Positions 8,671 through 16,459 of a stretch of 32,958 nucleotides of DNA are shown in pieces. Location: assembly GCA_948745425.1 (NCBI GenBank), contig CAPZDM010000012.1:1-32958 (forward strand), read 5' to 3'. Both the position numbers and the translations under genes were made by a program. The stretch comes from an uncultured Clostridia bacterium. GTDB taxonomy: Bacteria > Bacillota > Clostridia > TANB77 > CAG-508. Position 1 is the first letter of the stretch. Each line of letters starts with the position of its first letter. The notes below the pieces were generated by a model that was not told the origin of the DNA, searched no databases, and worked only from the letters and a program-made list of their open reading frames with translations.

Positions 8671-8696
8671 AAAAATCATCCGAAAGGATGATTTTT
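8671..8696. terminator. Bidirectional intrinsic terminator
   Basis: AAAAATCATCC (8671-8681) and GGATGATTTTT (8686-8696) form an 11-base stem with a GAAA tetraloop, with A and T runs on either side. It serves the plus-strand gene ending at 8670 and the minus-strand transketolase gene ending at 8697. Confidence 0.92.
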
Positions 8697-9626
8697 TTAT
8701 ACCCTTATTTCTTCAATTATTGATTTTGAATCTAGTTTAAAATAACTTACTAACTCTTTTGCAGGTGCAGAAGTTCCAAATGTATCATTTACTCCCATTC
8801 TTATAACTTTTGTTGGATATTCTTCTGATAACACCTCACAAACAGCAGTTCCTAATCCTCCTATTATACTGTGATCTTCTATTGTTATTATCTTTTTTGT
8901 CTCTTTTGCACATTTTACAATTAGTTCTTTATCTATTGGTTTTATTGTATGAATATCTACTACTCTTATATTTATTCCTTCTTTTTGTAGTTGCTCCTGT
9001 GCTATTATAGCTTCTGATACACAAATACCTGTTGCAATTACAGTTGCATCTGTTCCATCTCCTATCTGTATTCCTTTTCCAAATTCAAATTTTTGGTTTT
9101 TATCATATATTACTGGTGTTGTATATCTTGCTAATCTTAAATATACAGGACCATTTATCTTCGAAATTTCTTCTACTGCCCATCTTGTTTGAGTGTCATC
9201 TGATACACTCATAACTTTCATATTTGGTAAACCTCTCATTAAATTTATATCTTCTAGCATTTGATGTGTTGCTCCATCTTCTCCTACTGTAACTCCCGCA
9301 TGTGTTGCACATATTTTAACATTTAATTTTGGATAACATATACTATTTCTTATTTGGTCATATGCTCTTCCTGTTGCAAATACAGCAAAAGTGCTAGTAT
9401 ATGGAGTTAACCCACTTGTTGCTAGTCCAGCTGCTGTAGATAACATATCTTGTTCTGATATTCCCATTTCAAAAAATCTATCTGGAAATTTTTTTGCAAA
9501 TATACATGTTTTTGTTGCTTCTGATAAATCTGCATCTAATACTACTATATTTTCATCTCTTTCTCCAAGTTCAGCTAATGCTTCTCCATAACTTTGTCTT
9601 GTGGCTATTTTCTTTTCTATATTCAT
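8697..9626 (-). CDS. Transketolase, C-terminal subunit
   Basis: This 309-residue protein holds the pyrimidine-binding and C-terminal domains of a two-subunit transketolase, which moves two-carbon units between sugar phosphates in the non-oxidative pentose phosphate pathway. Visible motifs are DADLSEATKT, GISEQDMLSTAAGLA (with the catalytic glutamate that activates thiamine diphosphate), and the C-terminal IEDHSIIGGLGTAVCEVL. An upstream TTG would add eight residues, but AGGAAAGATC ends just before the ATG at 9626, so that start is chosen. It lies 55 bases after the N-terminal subunit gene, and the terminator at 8671-8696 follows. Confidence 0.93.
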   Translation of the reverse strand: MNIEKKIATRQSYGEALAELGERDENIVVLDADLSEATKTCIFAKKFPDRFFEMGISEQDMLSTAAGLATSGLTPYTSTFAVFATGRAYDQIRNSICYPKLNVKICATHAGVTVGEDGATHQMLEDINLMRGLPNMKVMSVSDDTQTRWAVEEISKINGPVYLRLARYTTPVIYDKNQKFEFGKGIQIGDGTDATVIATGICVSEAIIAQEQLQKEGINIRVVDIHTIKPIDKELIVKCAKETKKIITIEDHSIIGGLGTAVCEVLSEEYPTKVIRMGVNDTFGTSAPAKELVSYFKLDSKSIIEEIRV

Positions 9627-9681
9627 TTTAGATCTTTCCTTTCTTGTCAAAAATGGTATTTATTAATTTGTTTTAATAATA

Positions 9682-10503
9682 TTAAATTTCAAATTCACTA
9701 ATTGCCTGTTTGTACTGTTCTTCATTTGGTGCCTTTCCATGCCATCCAACTTGATTTTCCATATAAGATACACCTTTACCTTTTATTGTTTTTGCTATGA
9801 TTGCTGTTGGCATATCTTTAACCATTTTGGCTGTTTGAAAAGCATTTACTAATTCTTCTATATTGTTTCCTTCTACTTCTATAACGTAAAATCCAAAGCT
9901 TTCGAATTTTTTACTTATTGGATATGGGCTTTTTACATCACTTATTGTTCCATCAATTTGTAAATTATTATTATCTACAATAACACATAGATTATCTAAT
10001 TTATGTTTTGTTGATGTCATTGCTGCCTCCCATACTTGACCTTCTTGTATTTCTCCATCTCCTAACAAACAATATACTCTTATTCCATTACTTTTTAATT
10101 TTGATGCCATAGCTATACCATTTGCAACAGATAATCCCTGACCAAGTGAACCCGTACTCATATCAACCCCTGGAACTTTATTCATATCAGGATGTCCTTG
10201 TAATTTACTTCCTAGATGTCTTAAAGTTTTTAATTCCTCCTTAGGAAAATATCCCCTATTTGCAAGTGTACTATATAAAGCTGGAGCAGCATGTCCTTTT
10301 GATAATACAAATCTGTCTCGTGCTTCATCTTTTGGTTTTTCTGGATTTATATTCATTTGATTAAAATATAATACAGTTAAAATATCAGAACATGAAAGTG
10401 ATCCTCCTGGATGACCAGATTTTGCATTATACACTCCTTCAATAATCCCCCTTCTTATTTTGTTTGAAATATTTCTTAGTTCGTCTACATCTGTAATTTT
10501 CAT
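9682..10503 (-). CDS. Transketolase, N-terminal subunit
   Basis: This 273-residue protein is the thiamine-diphosphate-binding half of a split transketolase. It carries SGHPGGSLSCSDIL, SKGHAAPALYS, TGSLGQGLSVANGIA and the diphosphate/Mg-binding motif GDGEIQEGQVWEAA ending in DNNNLQIDG. Full-length transketolases are about 650 residues; the split form with the C-terminal gene immediately downstream is common in Clostridia and archaea. AAAGGATG precedes the ATG. No clear promoter is visible, and a palindromic repeat (10543-10570) occupies the upstream region. Confidence 0.93.
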   Translation of the reverse strand: MKITDVDELRNISNKIRRGIIEGVYNAKSGHPGGSLSCSDILTVLYFNQMNINPEKPKDEARDRFVLSKGHAAPALYSTLANRGYFPKEELKTLRHLGSKLQGHPDMNKVPGVDMSTGSLGQGLSVANGIAMASKLKSNGIRVYCLLGDGEIQEGQVWEAAMTSTKHKLDNLCVIVDNNNLQIDGTISDVKSPYPISKKFESFGFYVIEVEGNNIEELVNAFQTAKMVKDMPTAIIAKTIKGKGVSYMENQVGWHGKAPNEEQYKQAISEFEI

Positions 10504-10542
10504 ATTATCATCCTTTCATTTTGATTTATGTCTATAACCTCT

Positions 10543-10570
10543 GTAGAGGCACGGTGAAACGTGCCCCTAC
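10543..10570. repeat. Dispersed palindromic repeat, copy 1
   Basis: GTAGAGGCACG (10543-10553) pairs with CGTGCCCCTAC (10560-10570) with one mismatch around a six-base loop. It belongs with the similar palindromes at 13417, 18034, 25258 and 32259. It lies between uppP and the transketolase N-subunit gene, in the leader or promoter region of the latter. Confidence 0.75.
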
Positions 10571-10602
10571 GTTTTTTATATGGATATTAACATAAATATT
10601 TG

Positions 10603-11400
10603 TTAAGCTAAAATTGAATATAATATTACTATTATTCCAAGAATAACTCTATATATAGCAAATATCTTGAAACTTCCTTTCTTTAAATAGTCTAATAAAA
10701 ATTTTATAACTAATATTCCTGATAGAAAGCTAAATAAAACTCCCATGAAAAATGCTAGTGTAAATTCAAAGTCAGTAATACTTACTAAAACTGCTGCTAG
10801 AATTATTGGTGTTGATAGTAAAAATGAGTATCTTGCTGCACTTTCTCTATCTATTTTTAATGCTCTTGCAACAGTCATTGTTATTCCTGACCTTGATGTT
10901 CCTGGAAAAGCAGCAGCTATAGCTTGTGATATTCCTATTAAAAATGATTGCTTAAATGTGATATTTTCAAGTTTTGTTTCTGATGACGATTTTTTATCTA
11001 CTATATATAATACTATTCCTAGCACTATTAATGCTATTGCTATTAATATCATTTCTATTCCGAATTTGTCACATATTAATCCTGAAACTTTATCTAGTAT
11101 TAAACTTAAAATCCCAGTTGGTATTGTAACTATAACTATGTACCAAAATAGTTTTCCTTCTGTAGATTTCTTCTTTTTAAAAGCTTGCTCATATCCTCCT
11201 TTAATTAATAGTAACCAGTCTTTAAAGAAAAATATTGTTATAGCAAATAATGTTCCTAAGTGTAATGCTATGTCAAAGCTTTCTGGCATCTCCCAATTAA
11301 AGAACCATGGTAGTAATTTTAAGTGTGCTGAACTTGAAATTGGTAAAAGTTCTGTTAATCCTTGTACTATCCCTAATATGATTGATTGTAAAATTGTCAT
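10603..11400 (-). CDS. uppP: Undecaprenyl-diphosphatase UppP (BacA family)
   Basis: UppP removes a phosphate from undecaprenyl diphosphate at the outer face of the membrane and recycles the lipid carrier of cell-wall synthesis; extra copies give bacitracin resistance. The 265-residue polytopic protein has both family signatures: QGLTELLPISSSAHL (about residues 14-28) and PGTSRSGITMT (about 165-175), with about eight membrane segments. The ATG follows GGAGGAAG. The ribosome binding site lies within a remnant copy of the 3' end of the TPR gene, whose TGA overlaps this ATG. It is probably co-transcribed with the TPR gene upstream. Confidence 0.95.
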   Translation of the reverse strand: MTILQSIILGIVQGLTELLPISSSAHLKLLPWFFNWEMPESFDIALHLGTLFAITIFFFKDWLLLIKGGYEQAFKKKKSTEGKLFWYIVIVTIPTGILSLILDKVSGLICDKFGIEMILIAIALIVLGIVLYIVDKKSSSETKLENITFKQSFLIGISQAIAAAFPGTSRSGITMTVARALKIDRESAARYSFLLSTPIILAAVLVSITDFEFTLAFFMGVLFSFLSGILVIKFLLDYLKKGSFKIFAIYRVILGIIVILYSILA

Positions 11401-11465
11401 TTTTCTCTTCCTCCTCTGTCTATTTCTCTATCTTCTTTATTTCTCTCTTTCCTTGCCACTCTTGT
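11397..11465 (-). pseudogene. Duplicated remnant of the TPR gene's 3' end
   Basis: Read on the minus strand from 11465, these 23 codons encode TRVARKER, then a charged stretch, then DRGGREK and TGA. The last 23 codons of the TPR gene (11528-11596) encode TRVARKEK ... DLGGREK and TAA. By hand, 15 of 22 residues are identical with no gaps. The remnant's TGA overlaps the uppP ATG (ATGA). It has no start codon in frame and so is not an independent gene; it probably records a local duplication or an ancestral end of the TPR gene. Confidence 0.7.
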
Positions 11466-11514
11466 AGAAACGAGCAAAATTTACTCCGTAAATTTTTCAC
11501 GCTTAACGAGTGGC
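11455..11514. repeat. Palindromic insertion with core shared with the rpoZ leader
   Basis: GCCACTC (11455-11461) is matched by GAGTGGC (11508-11514). Inside lies AAAATTTAC-TCC-GTAAATTTT (11476-11496). The 27 bases at 11473-11499 are identical to 17270-17296 and 17387-17413 in the rpoZ leader. The element separates the two copies of the TPR tail. Confidence 0.75.
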
Positions 11515-11527
11515 TATAATATTATCA

Positions 11528-12745
11528 TTACTTCTCTCTTCCACCTAAATCTTTTTCTTGCTCATCTTTTTGTTTTTCTTTTCTTGCCACTCTTGTTTTC
11601 GCCATGTTTAGCATATCTACTACGTTGTAGGTGTTTTCTAGGTGCTCTTTTGCTTTTTGTTCTTTTGGTGTTAAACTTATTTCTTTTTTTTCTATGTCTT
11701 CTTCGTCTATTATTGGTATATTGAATTTACTTAGTATTGGTATAAACATGGTTTCATTTGTTGCTATTTTTATATAGTTGTTGTCTAGTTGAATTGCTAA
11801 GTTTACAAATTTCACTGCATTTTCATAGTCTCCTCTTAACATATATATTTTTCCTAAATTATAATATGCATCTGCTTCTAGCTCTTTATCTTCTAATGTT
11901 CTTGTAAAATATTGCTCTGCTTCATCTAAATCATTTGAGAATAAATTTATTTGTGCAATATTGTAATATGCTTTATACAATAAGCTATTTATTATTGCTG
12001 CTTCTTCATAACACATTTTAGCATTTTGAAAATCATTTAACATTGTGTAGACAATTCCCATATTATATAATAAATCATAATCATTAGGTGAATATCTTAG
12101 TCCATTTGAATATACATTTAATGCTTCTTTATATTGTTCTAAGTCACAGCATATATCTCCTAGTAATATTGTTGCTTTTAAGTATTCTGGCTTTTTTGAT
12201 AGTAAATTTTGTAGCATTACTTTTGCATCTTCTTTTTTATCTAATTCATTTAATAAAAATGATATTTTATAATAAGAATCATAATCCTTTTTATTTAAGT
12301 CAACTGCTATCACATATTCATCTATCGCTTTTCTCATCCCACCTTCTTTTTCATAAACTTCTGCTAAAAGTTTATGTGCATTATAACTTTTGGGATATTT
12401 GCTTATTAACTCAATTAAAACTTTTTTTGCATATTTAGTATTATTACACTTTAAAGCTATTTTAATAATTAGCAATTTTAGTTTTTCTTCTAAACTTTTT
12501 CCTTTCATTTCCATTATAATAATTGCAAGTGGAATTATTATTGATATTAAATATATTAGTATTTTTATAAATATATTAATATTTAATGAAAATATTATCT
12601 CTATAAAATTTACTGCGATACCTATTGCTTGCATTAATAATACCACTATATATATTGTATTATTTTTTTTAATCATCTTAAAAAACATTATTATAAACAG
12701 ATAGAAAGCAATTATGCTAAATATAATTTTTTCTGCTATTATCAT
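11528..12745 (-). CDS. Membrane-anchored tetratricopeptide repeat protein
   Basis: This 405-residue protein has about three N-terminal membrane segments (about residues 4-80), then a cytoplasmic TPR solenoid (about 105-330). TPR consensus is visible in AHKLLAEVYEKEGGMRKAIDEY, YDLLYNMGIVYTMLNDFQNAK and ADAYYNLGKIYMLRGDYENA, with about six or seven repeats. The tail is a highly charged stretch ending DLGGREK. TPR domains bind other proteins; the partner is unknown. Upstream ATG codons touch or overlap the AGGAAGGA ribosome binding site, so the ATG at 12745 is used. It lies upstream of uppP, with a repeat insertion and a duplicated tail in between. Confidence 0.85.
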   Translation of the reverse strand: MIIAEKIIFSIIAFYLFIIMFFKMIKKNNTIYIVVLLMQAIGIAVNFIEIIFSLNINIFIKILIYLISIIIPLAIIIMEMKGKSLEEKLKLLIIKIALKCNNTKYAKKVLIELISKYPKSYNAHKLLAEVYEKEGGMRKAIDEYVIAVDLNKKDYDSYYKISFLLNELDKKEDAKVMLQNLLSKKPEYLKATILLGDICCDLEQYKEALNVYSNGLRYSPNDYDLLYNMGIVYTMLNDFQNAKMCYEEAAIINSLLYKAYYNIAQINLFSNDLDEAEQYFTRTLEDKELEADAYYNLGKIYMLRGDYENAVKFVNLAIQLDNNYIKIATNETMFIPILSKFNIPIIDEEDIEKKEISLTPKEQKAKEHLENTYNVVDMLNMAKTRVARKEKQKDEQEKDLGGREK

Positions 12746-12885
12746 ATTTACCATTCCTTCCTACTTACCTTTGTATTTTATAACATTTCTATGAAAAAGT
12801 CTATACTATTTTTTAAAATGTGGTCATATATCTTTCTAATCTTTCATAAATATTTTAAAAAGTGGATTTTAAAAGGAGTTTTCTA

Positions 12886-13417
12886 ATGTTTATATGTAAT
12901 TTCAAAATTAATTCTAATTTTATCTTAAAATTATTTCTTACTATATTATTAATAATTGTGTTATCTATTGTTGGTATTTCGATTATAAAACTTTTTAAGG
13001 GTTCTTCTGATAATACTAGTAATTCTAATGTATATAACTTAACACCTAGTAATTATACTAATGTATTAAAAGCTGTGCATAGTAATATAGATAATTATGT
13101 AGGTCAACAAATATGCTTTTCTGGTTATGTATATAGAGTTTATGATTTTGATGATACTCAGTTTGTTCTAGCAAGAGATATGATTATTAGTTCTGATTTT
13201 CAAACTTTAGTTGTAGGATTTTTATGTCATTGTGATAAAGCTTCATCATATTCAACTGGCTGTTGGGTTAATATAACTCGGAACTGTAACAAAAGGTAAT
13301 TATCATGGAGAAATTCCAGTGATTGAAATTCAAAGTATTGAGGAGATTCAAAAGCCTAAAGATGAATATGTTTATCCTCCAGATGAAACATATGTTACAA
13401 CATCTACAATATTATAA
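12886..13417 (+). pseudogene. DUF1980/TIGR03943-like membrane-anchored protein, frameshifted
   Basis: The ORF opens at an ATG seven bases after AAAGGAG and encodes a short cytoplasmic start, one membrane segment (about residues 12-35) and an external domain resembling the C-terminal domain of YcgQ-like proteins (QFVLARDMI ... VVGFLC ... WVNIT). That frame stops at 13299. Skipping C13279 restores ITGTVTKGNYHGEIPVIEIQ, then SIEEIQKPKDEYVYPPDE to a stop at 13417, exactly the motif order expected. So the gene carries a one-base insertion or a sequencing error; intact it would have about 176 residues. The YcgR-like permease partner is not adjacent. Function unknown. Confidence 0.75.
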
Positions 13418-13460
13418 TATAATTTTAGGAGCACGGTAAATCGTGCCCCTAAAATTATAT
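13417..13460. repeat. Dispersed palindromic repeat, copy 2, likely bidirectional terminator
   Basis: AATATAATTTTAGG (about 13416-13429) and GCACG (13431-13435) pair with CGTGC (13442-13446) and CCTAAAATTATAT (13448-13460), with one mismatch and a six-base loop. The GC-rich centre with A/T arms looks like a bidirectional terminator for the convergent genes. It contains the mgtE stop codon and touches the stop of the frameshifted gene. Confidence 0.75.
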
Positions 13461-14795
13461 CTGCATTATTATGACTGCAACATTAAAGAATACTAATACT
13501 GAACATGTATCAACTATTGTGGTTATTAGTGGCGCTGCCATTATTGCTGGGTCTAACTTTAATTTTTTTGCTAATATTGGTAAAATACAACCTAAGGATT
13601 TTGCAATCATTGCTGTTATTACTAATGTAATTCCTACAACAAATGCTAATTGTACATTTTGATATTGTACCATTATTCTAACTCCATTTACAAATGCTAA
13701 AATTAATCCAACTATTAAAGATACCCTTATCTCTTTCCACCATACTCTCAAAAAATCTTTTATTCTAATTTCGTCTGTTGCTAATCCACGAATTATTAAT
13801 GTTGAACTTTGAGAACCACAATTTCCTCCTGTTCCCATTATCATTGGTATAAATGCTACTAATAATGGTATAGCTGAAAAAGCTTCTTCATATTTCGTAA
13901 TAATTGAACCTGTTATTATTGAAGATAACATTAAAAATAATAACCAAACTATTCTATTTCTTGAATGTGTGAATATGCTTGTCTTGAAATAACTATCTTC
14001 TGTTGGTTGCATAGCTGCCATTATTTCAAAGTCTTCTGCTACCTCATCTTGCATAACATCAATAGCATCATCAATAGTTATAATTCCTACTAATCTTTCT
14101 TCTTTGTCAACTACAGGTAATGCAATAAAATTATATTTATCAAATTTTTTTGCAACTTCTTCTTTGTCCATAACTGTAGTTACTGTAAGAGTATTTGTAT
14201 CCATAATATCTTTTATTAGCTCATCTCTTTCTGCCACTAATAAATCTTTAAGTTCAACTGTTCCAAGAAGTTTTCTTTTTGCATCTATTACATAACAATT
14301 GTATACTGTTTCTTTTTTTAATCCTATTTTTTTTATTCTATCAAAGGCTTGTTGTACTGTCATATTTTCTTTAAGGTCTACAAATTCTACTGTCATAATG
14401 CTTCCAGCACTATCATCTGAATATTTAAGTAATTCGTTTATTATTTTCCTGTTTTCAGAGTTAATATTTTTTAAAATACGTTTTACAACATTAGCAGGCA
14501 TTTCTTCTATTAAGTCTGTTGCATCATCCATAAATAATTGATCTATTATATTTTGTAATTCTTTATCTGTTATGCAATTTATTAGATCCTCTTGTACATC
14601 TGAATCTAGTTCTGCAAATACTTCTGCTGCTCTCTCTTTTGATAACAATCTATATATTAAAATAATTTGCTCTTTGTTTAATTCTTCAAATAAAGCAGGG
14701 AAATCGGCACAATTTATATATTCTAATTTCTCATGTAGTTTGTTCATTTTTTTATTTTCGATTAATTCTTTTATTTCATCAATATTTTCTTCCAT
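13455..14795 (-). CDS. mgtE: Magnesium transporter MgtE
   Basis: MgtE is a Mg2+-gated channel for magnesium uptake. The 446-residue protein has the superhelical N domain (about 15-120; FMDDATDLIEEMPANVV), two CBS domains (about 130-250; TVTTVMDKEEVAKKFDKYNFIALPVVD) and five membrane segments (about 280-446) with the conserved GTGGNCGSQSSTLIIRGLA and PLITTIVDT. Its length is normal. An upstream ATG would place the start before the GGGAGAGGG ribosome binding site, so the ATG at 14795 is preferred. It follows znuB by 32 bases and is probably the third gene of a metal-transport operon. Regulation by Mg2+ is expected to be at protein level; I see no M-box. Confidence 0.95.
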   Translation of the reverse strand: MEENIDEIKELIENKKMNKLHEKLEYINCADFPALFEELNKEQIILIYRLLSKERAAEVFAELDSDVQEDLINCITDKELQNIIDQLFMDDATDLIEEMPANVVKRILKNINSENRKIINELLKYSDDSAGSIMTVEFVDLKENMTVQQAFDRIKKIGLKKETVYNCYVIDAKRKLLGTVELKDLLVAERDELIKDIMDTNTLTVTTVMDKEEVAKKFDKYNFIALPVVDKEERLVGIITIDDAIDVMQDEVAEDFEIMAAMQPTEDSYFKTSIFTHSRNRIVWLLFLMLSSIITGSIITKYEEAFSAIPLLVAFIPMIMGTGGNCGSQSSTLIIRGLATDEIRIKDFLRVWWKEIRVSLIVGLILAFVNGVRIMVQYQNVQLAFVVGITLVITAMIAKSLGCILPILAKKLKLDPAIMAAPLITTIVDTCSVLVFFNVAVIIMQI

Positions 14796-14827
14796 TTTAA
14801 TACCCTCTCCCATTTTATTACAAATAT

Positions 14828-15646
14828 TTATTTATATATAATCTGATCTAATAAAGTAAATACTATAAATAATACTAAATTTACAATTACAATCATTGCT
14901 CCAGTACTAATATTATATATATATGAAAGATAAATCCCTATAAAGAATGAAAATATACTAATTACACCAGATGAAATTACTACTTTCTTAAATGTTTTAA
15001 ATAATCGCATTGAAATTAATGCTGGAAATATAATTATACTACTTATAAGCATAGTTCCCATCATTCTCATTCCTATTACTATTATAACTGCTGTTAATAC
15101 TGCTATTATATTTGTATACCATTTTACATTTAATCCACTTGCTTTTGCAAAGTTTTCATCAAAGGTTACTGCAAATAACTTTCTATAATATATTAAAAAT
15201 AATATTCCAACAATAATACTTACAATTACACTCAATATTACATCACTTTCACTCATTGCTAATATACTTCCAAACATATAGTTCCATACATCAGTGTTTA
15301 TACCAGTGGTTGCAGATGTTACTGCAACCCCTATTGCTAAACTACTACTAGCAATAATTCCAATAGCACTATCACTTTGAATTTTACTGTTATTACCTAT
15401 TTTAAGTAATAATATTGCTGCTATTATTACAACTGGTATAGATACAAATAATGGACTCCAGCCTATGGCTAATGCAACTGCTAAAATACCAAAACCTACA
15501 TGAGATAATCCATCACCTATCATTGCATATCTTTTTAATACTAGACTGACACCTAAAAGAGCAGCACATAAACTTACTAATGTTCCAACTAAAATTGCTC
15601 TCTGAATAAATGTATATTGTAGCATTTCAATTATTGTATTTATCAT
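14828..15646 (-). CDS. znuB: Zinc/manganese-type ABC transporter permease
   Basis: This 272-residue polytopic protein belongs to the ABC-3 family of metal-uptake permeases (ZnuB, MntB, AdcB). Seven or eight membrane segments are visible, with the characteristic VSLCAALLGVSLVLKRYAMIGDGLSHVGFG near the N-terminus and MMGTMLISSIIIFPALIS late. Such permeases work with an ATPase and a substrate-binding lipoprotein to import Zn2+ or Mn2+. The ATPase gene lies 14 bases upstream, but no binding-protein gene is in the window. The choice between zinc and manganese cannot be made from the permease alone, so the symbol is a family name. Confidence 0.88.
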   Translation of the reverse strand: MINTIIEMLQYTFIQRAILVGTLVSLCAALLGVSLVLKRYAMIGDGLSHVGFGILAVALAIGWSPLFVSIPVVIIAAILLLKIGNNSKIQSDSAIGIIASSSLAIGVAVTSATTGINTDVWNYMFGSILAMSESDVILSVIVSIIVGILFLIYYRKLFAVTFDENFAKASGLNVKWYTNIIAVLTAVIIVIGMRMMGTMLISSIIIFPALISMRLFKTFKKVVISSGVISIFSFFIGIYLSYIYNISTGAMIVIVNLVLFIVFTLLDQIIYK

Positions 15647-15660
15647 CTAATTATCCCTTT

Positions 15661-16329
15661 CTATACTATTTTGTATCTATCTGGTAATCCATCAAATGTT
15701 ACTTTTCCTTTTTCTATCTCTATAACTCTTGTTGCATATTTTACTGCTCTTTCTACATCATGTGATACCATAACTATGGTTAAATTTCTTTTTTTGTTTA
15801 GAGTTTTAAGAGTTGAGTATATTTTTCTTGCAATACTAGGATCTAACCCATTTGTTGGTTCATCTAATACTATTAGATTATTTGTTGCACACATTGCTCT
15901 TGCAATTAAAACTCTTTGCTGTTGACCTCCAGATAAATCTCTAAAACATTTTTTTCTAATAGTATAAATGTTAAGTTCCTTCATAATCTCGTTTGCTTTT
16001 TCTTTATCTTGTTTTGTGTACCATATCTTCTTAATATTATTTGATATAGTTCCACTTAATACCACTTCTTCGATAGATGCTGGAAAATTTGCTTGTATTT
16101 CTGTTTTTTGTGGCAAATATCCTAGCTTTTCTTTTAATGTAATTTTTCCTTCTGGTACTTTATTAAGTCCAACTATACATTTAATTAAAGTACTTTTACC
16201 TGAACCATTTTCACCAACAATACATAAAAAATCACCTTCATTTACAGAAAGGCTTACATTTTTTAAAGTATCTTCATCATCTCTAGATTCATACCTAAAA
16301 GTTAAGTTTTCTATATTAATTAAATCCAT
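15661..16329 (-). CDS. znuC: Zinc/manganese-type ABC transporter ATPase
   Basis: This 222-residue ATPase energises the metal-uptake permease downstream. It has Walker A GENGSGKST (about residues 38-46), the Q-loop in LGYLPQKTEI, signature LSGGQQQR, Walker B LIVLDEPTNGLDP and the switch histidine in VSHD. The sequence QANFPASIEEVVLSG after the Q-loop is typical of ZnuC/MntA-like ATPases. A strong promoter (16368-16397) and AAAGGAAAAA precede the ATG, making this the first gene of a znuC-znuB-mgtE unit. No substrate-binding protein or Fur-family regulator is adjacent. Confidence 0.9.
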   Translation of the reverse strand: MDLINIENLTFRYESRDDEDTLKNVSLSVNEGDFLCIVGENGSGKSTLIKCIVGLNKVPEGKITLKEKLGYLPQKTEIQANFPASIEEVVLSGTISNNIKKIWYTKQDKEKANEIMKELNIYTIRKKCFRDLSGGQQQRVLIARAMCATNNLIVLDEPTNGLDPSIARKIYSTLKTLNKKRNLTIVMVSHDVERAVKYATRVIEIEKGKVTFDGLPDRYKIV

Positions 16330-16367
16330 CTATTTTTCCTTTCAAATTGCTATTTTGGTACATTAAA

Positions 16368-16397
16368 ATTATATAATATTTTTATGCATTTTGTCAA
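16368..16397 (-). promoter_or_regulatory. Sigma-A promoter of the znuCB-mgtE operon
   Basis: Read on the minus strand, a perfect TTGACA (16392-16397) is followed after 18 bases by a perfect TATAAT (16368-16373). A 26-base imperfect palindrome, CAT...ATG (16361-16386, about 20 of 26 positions symmetric by hand), covers the -10 box and could be an operator for a metal repressor. In such AT-rich DNA this could also be chance. Confidence 0.75.
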
Positions 16398-16413
16398 TGA
16401 ATTTTGAGATATA

Positions 16414-16459
16414 AAAATAATCGAAGAAAATAGTTTTAAATGTTTTCTTCGATTATTTT
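16414..16459 (-). terminator. Intrinsic terminator of rpoZ-gmk
   Basis: AAAATAATCGAAGAAAA (16414-16430) and TTTTCTTCGATTATTTT (16443-16459) form a 17-base stem with a 12-base loop. The right-hand arm as read on + encodes the end of gmk, whose stop codon falls in the loop. A U-rich tail follows on the minus strand. Confidence 0.85.

Noticed and set aside
10745..11467. 240-codon plus-strand ORF opposite uppP
   Set aside because: It is the antisense frame of a clear uppP gene with intact signatures, and has no plausible start signal or homology.
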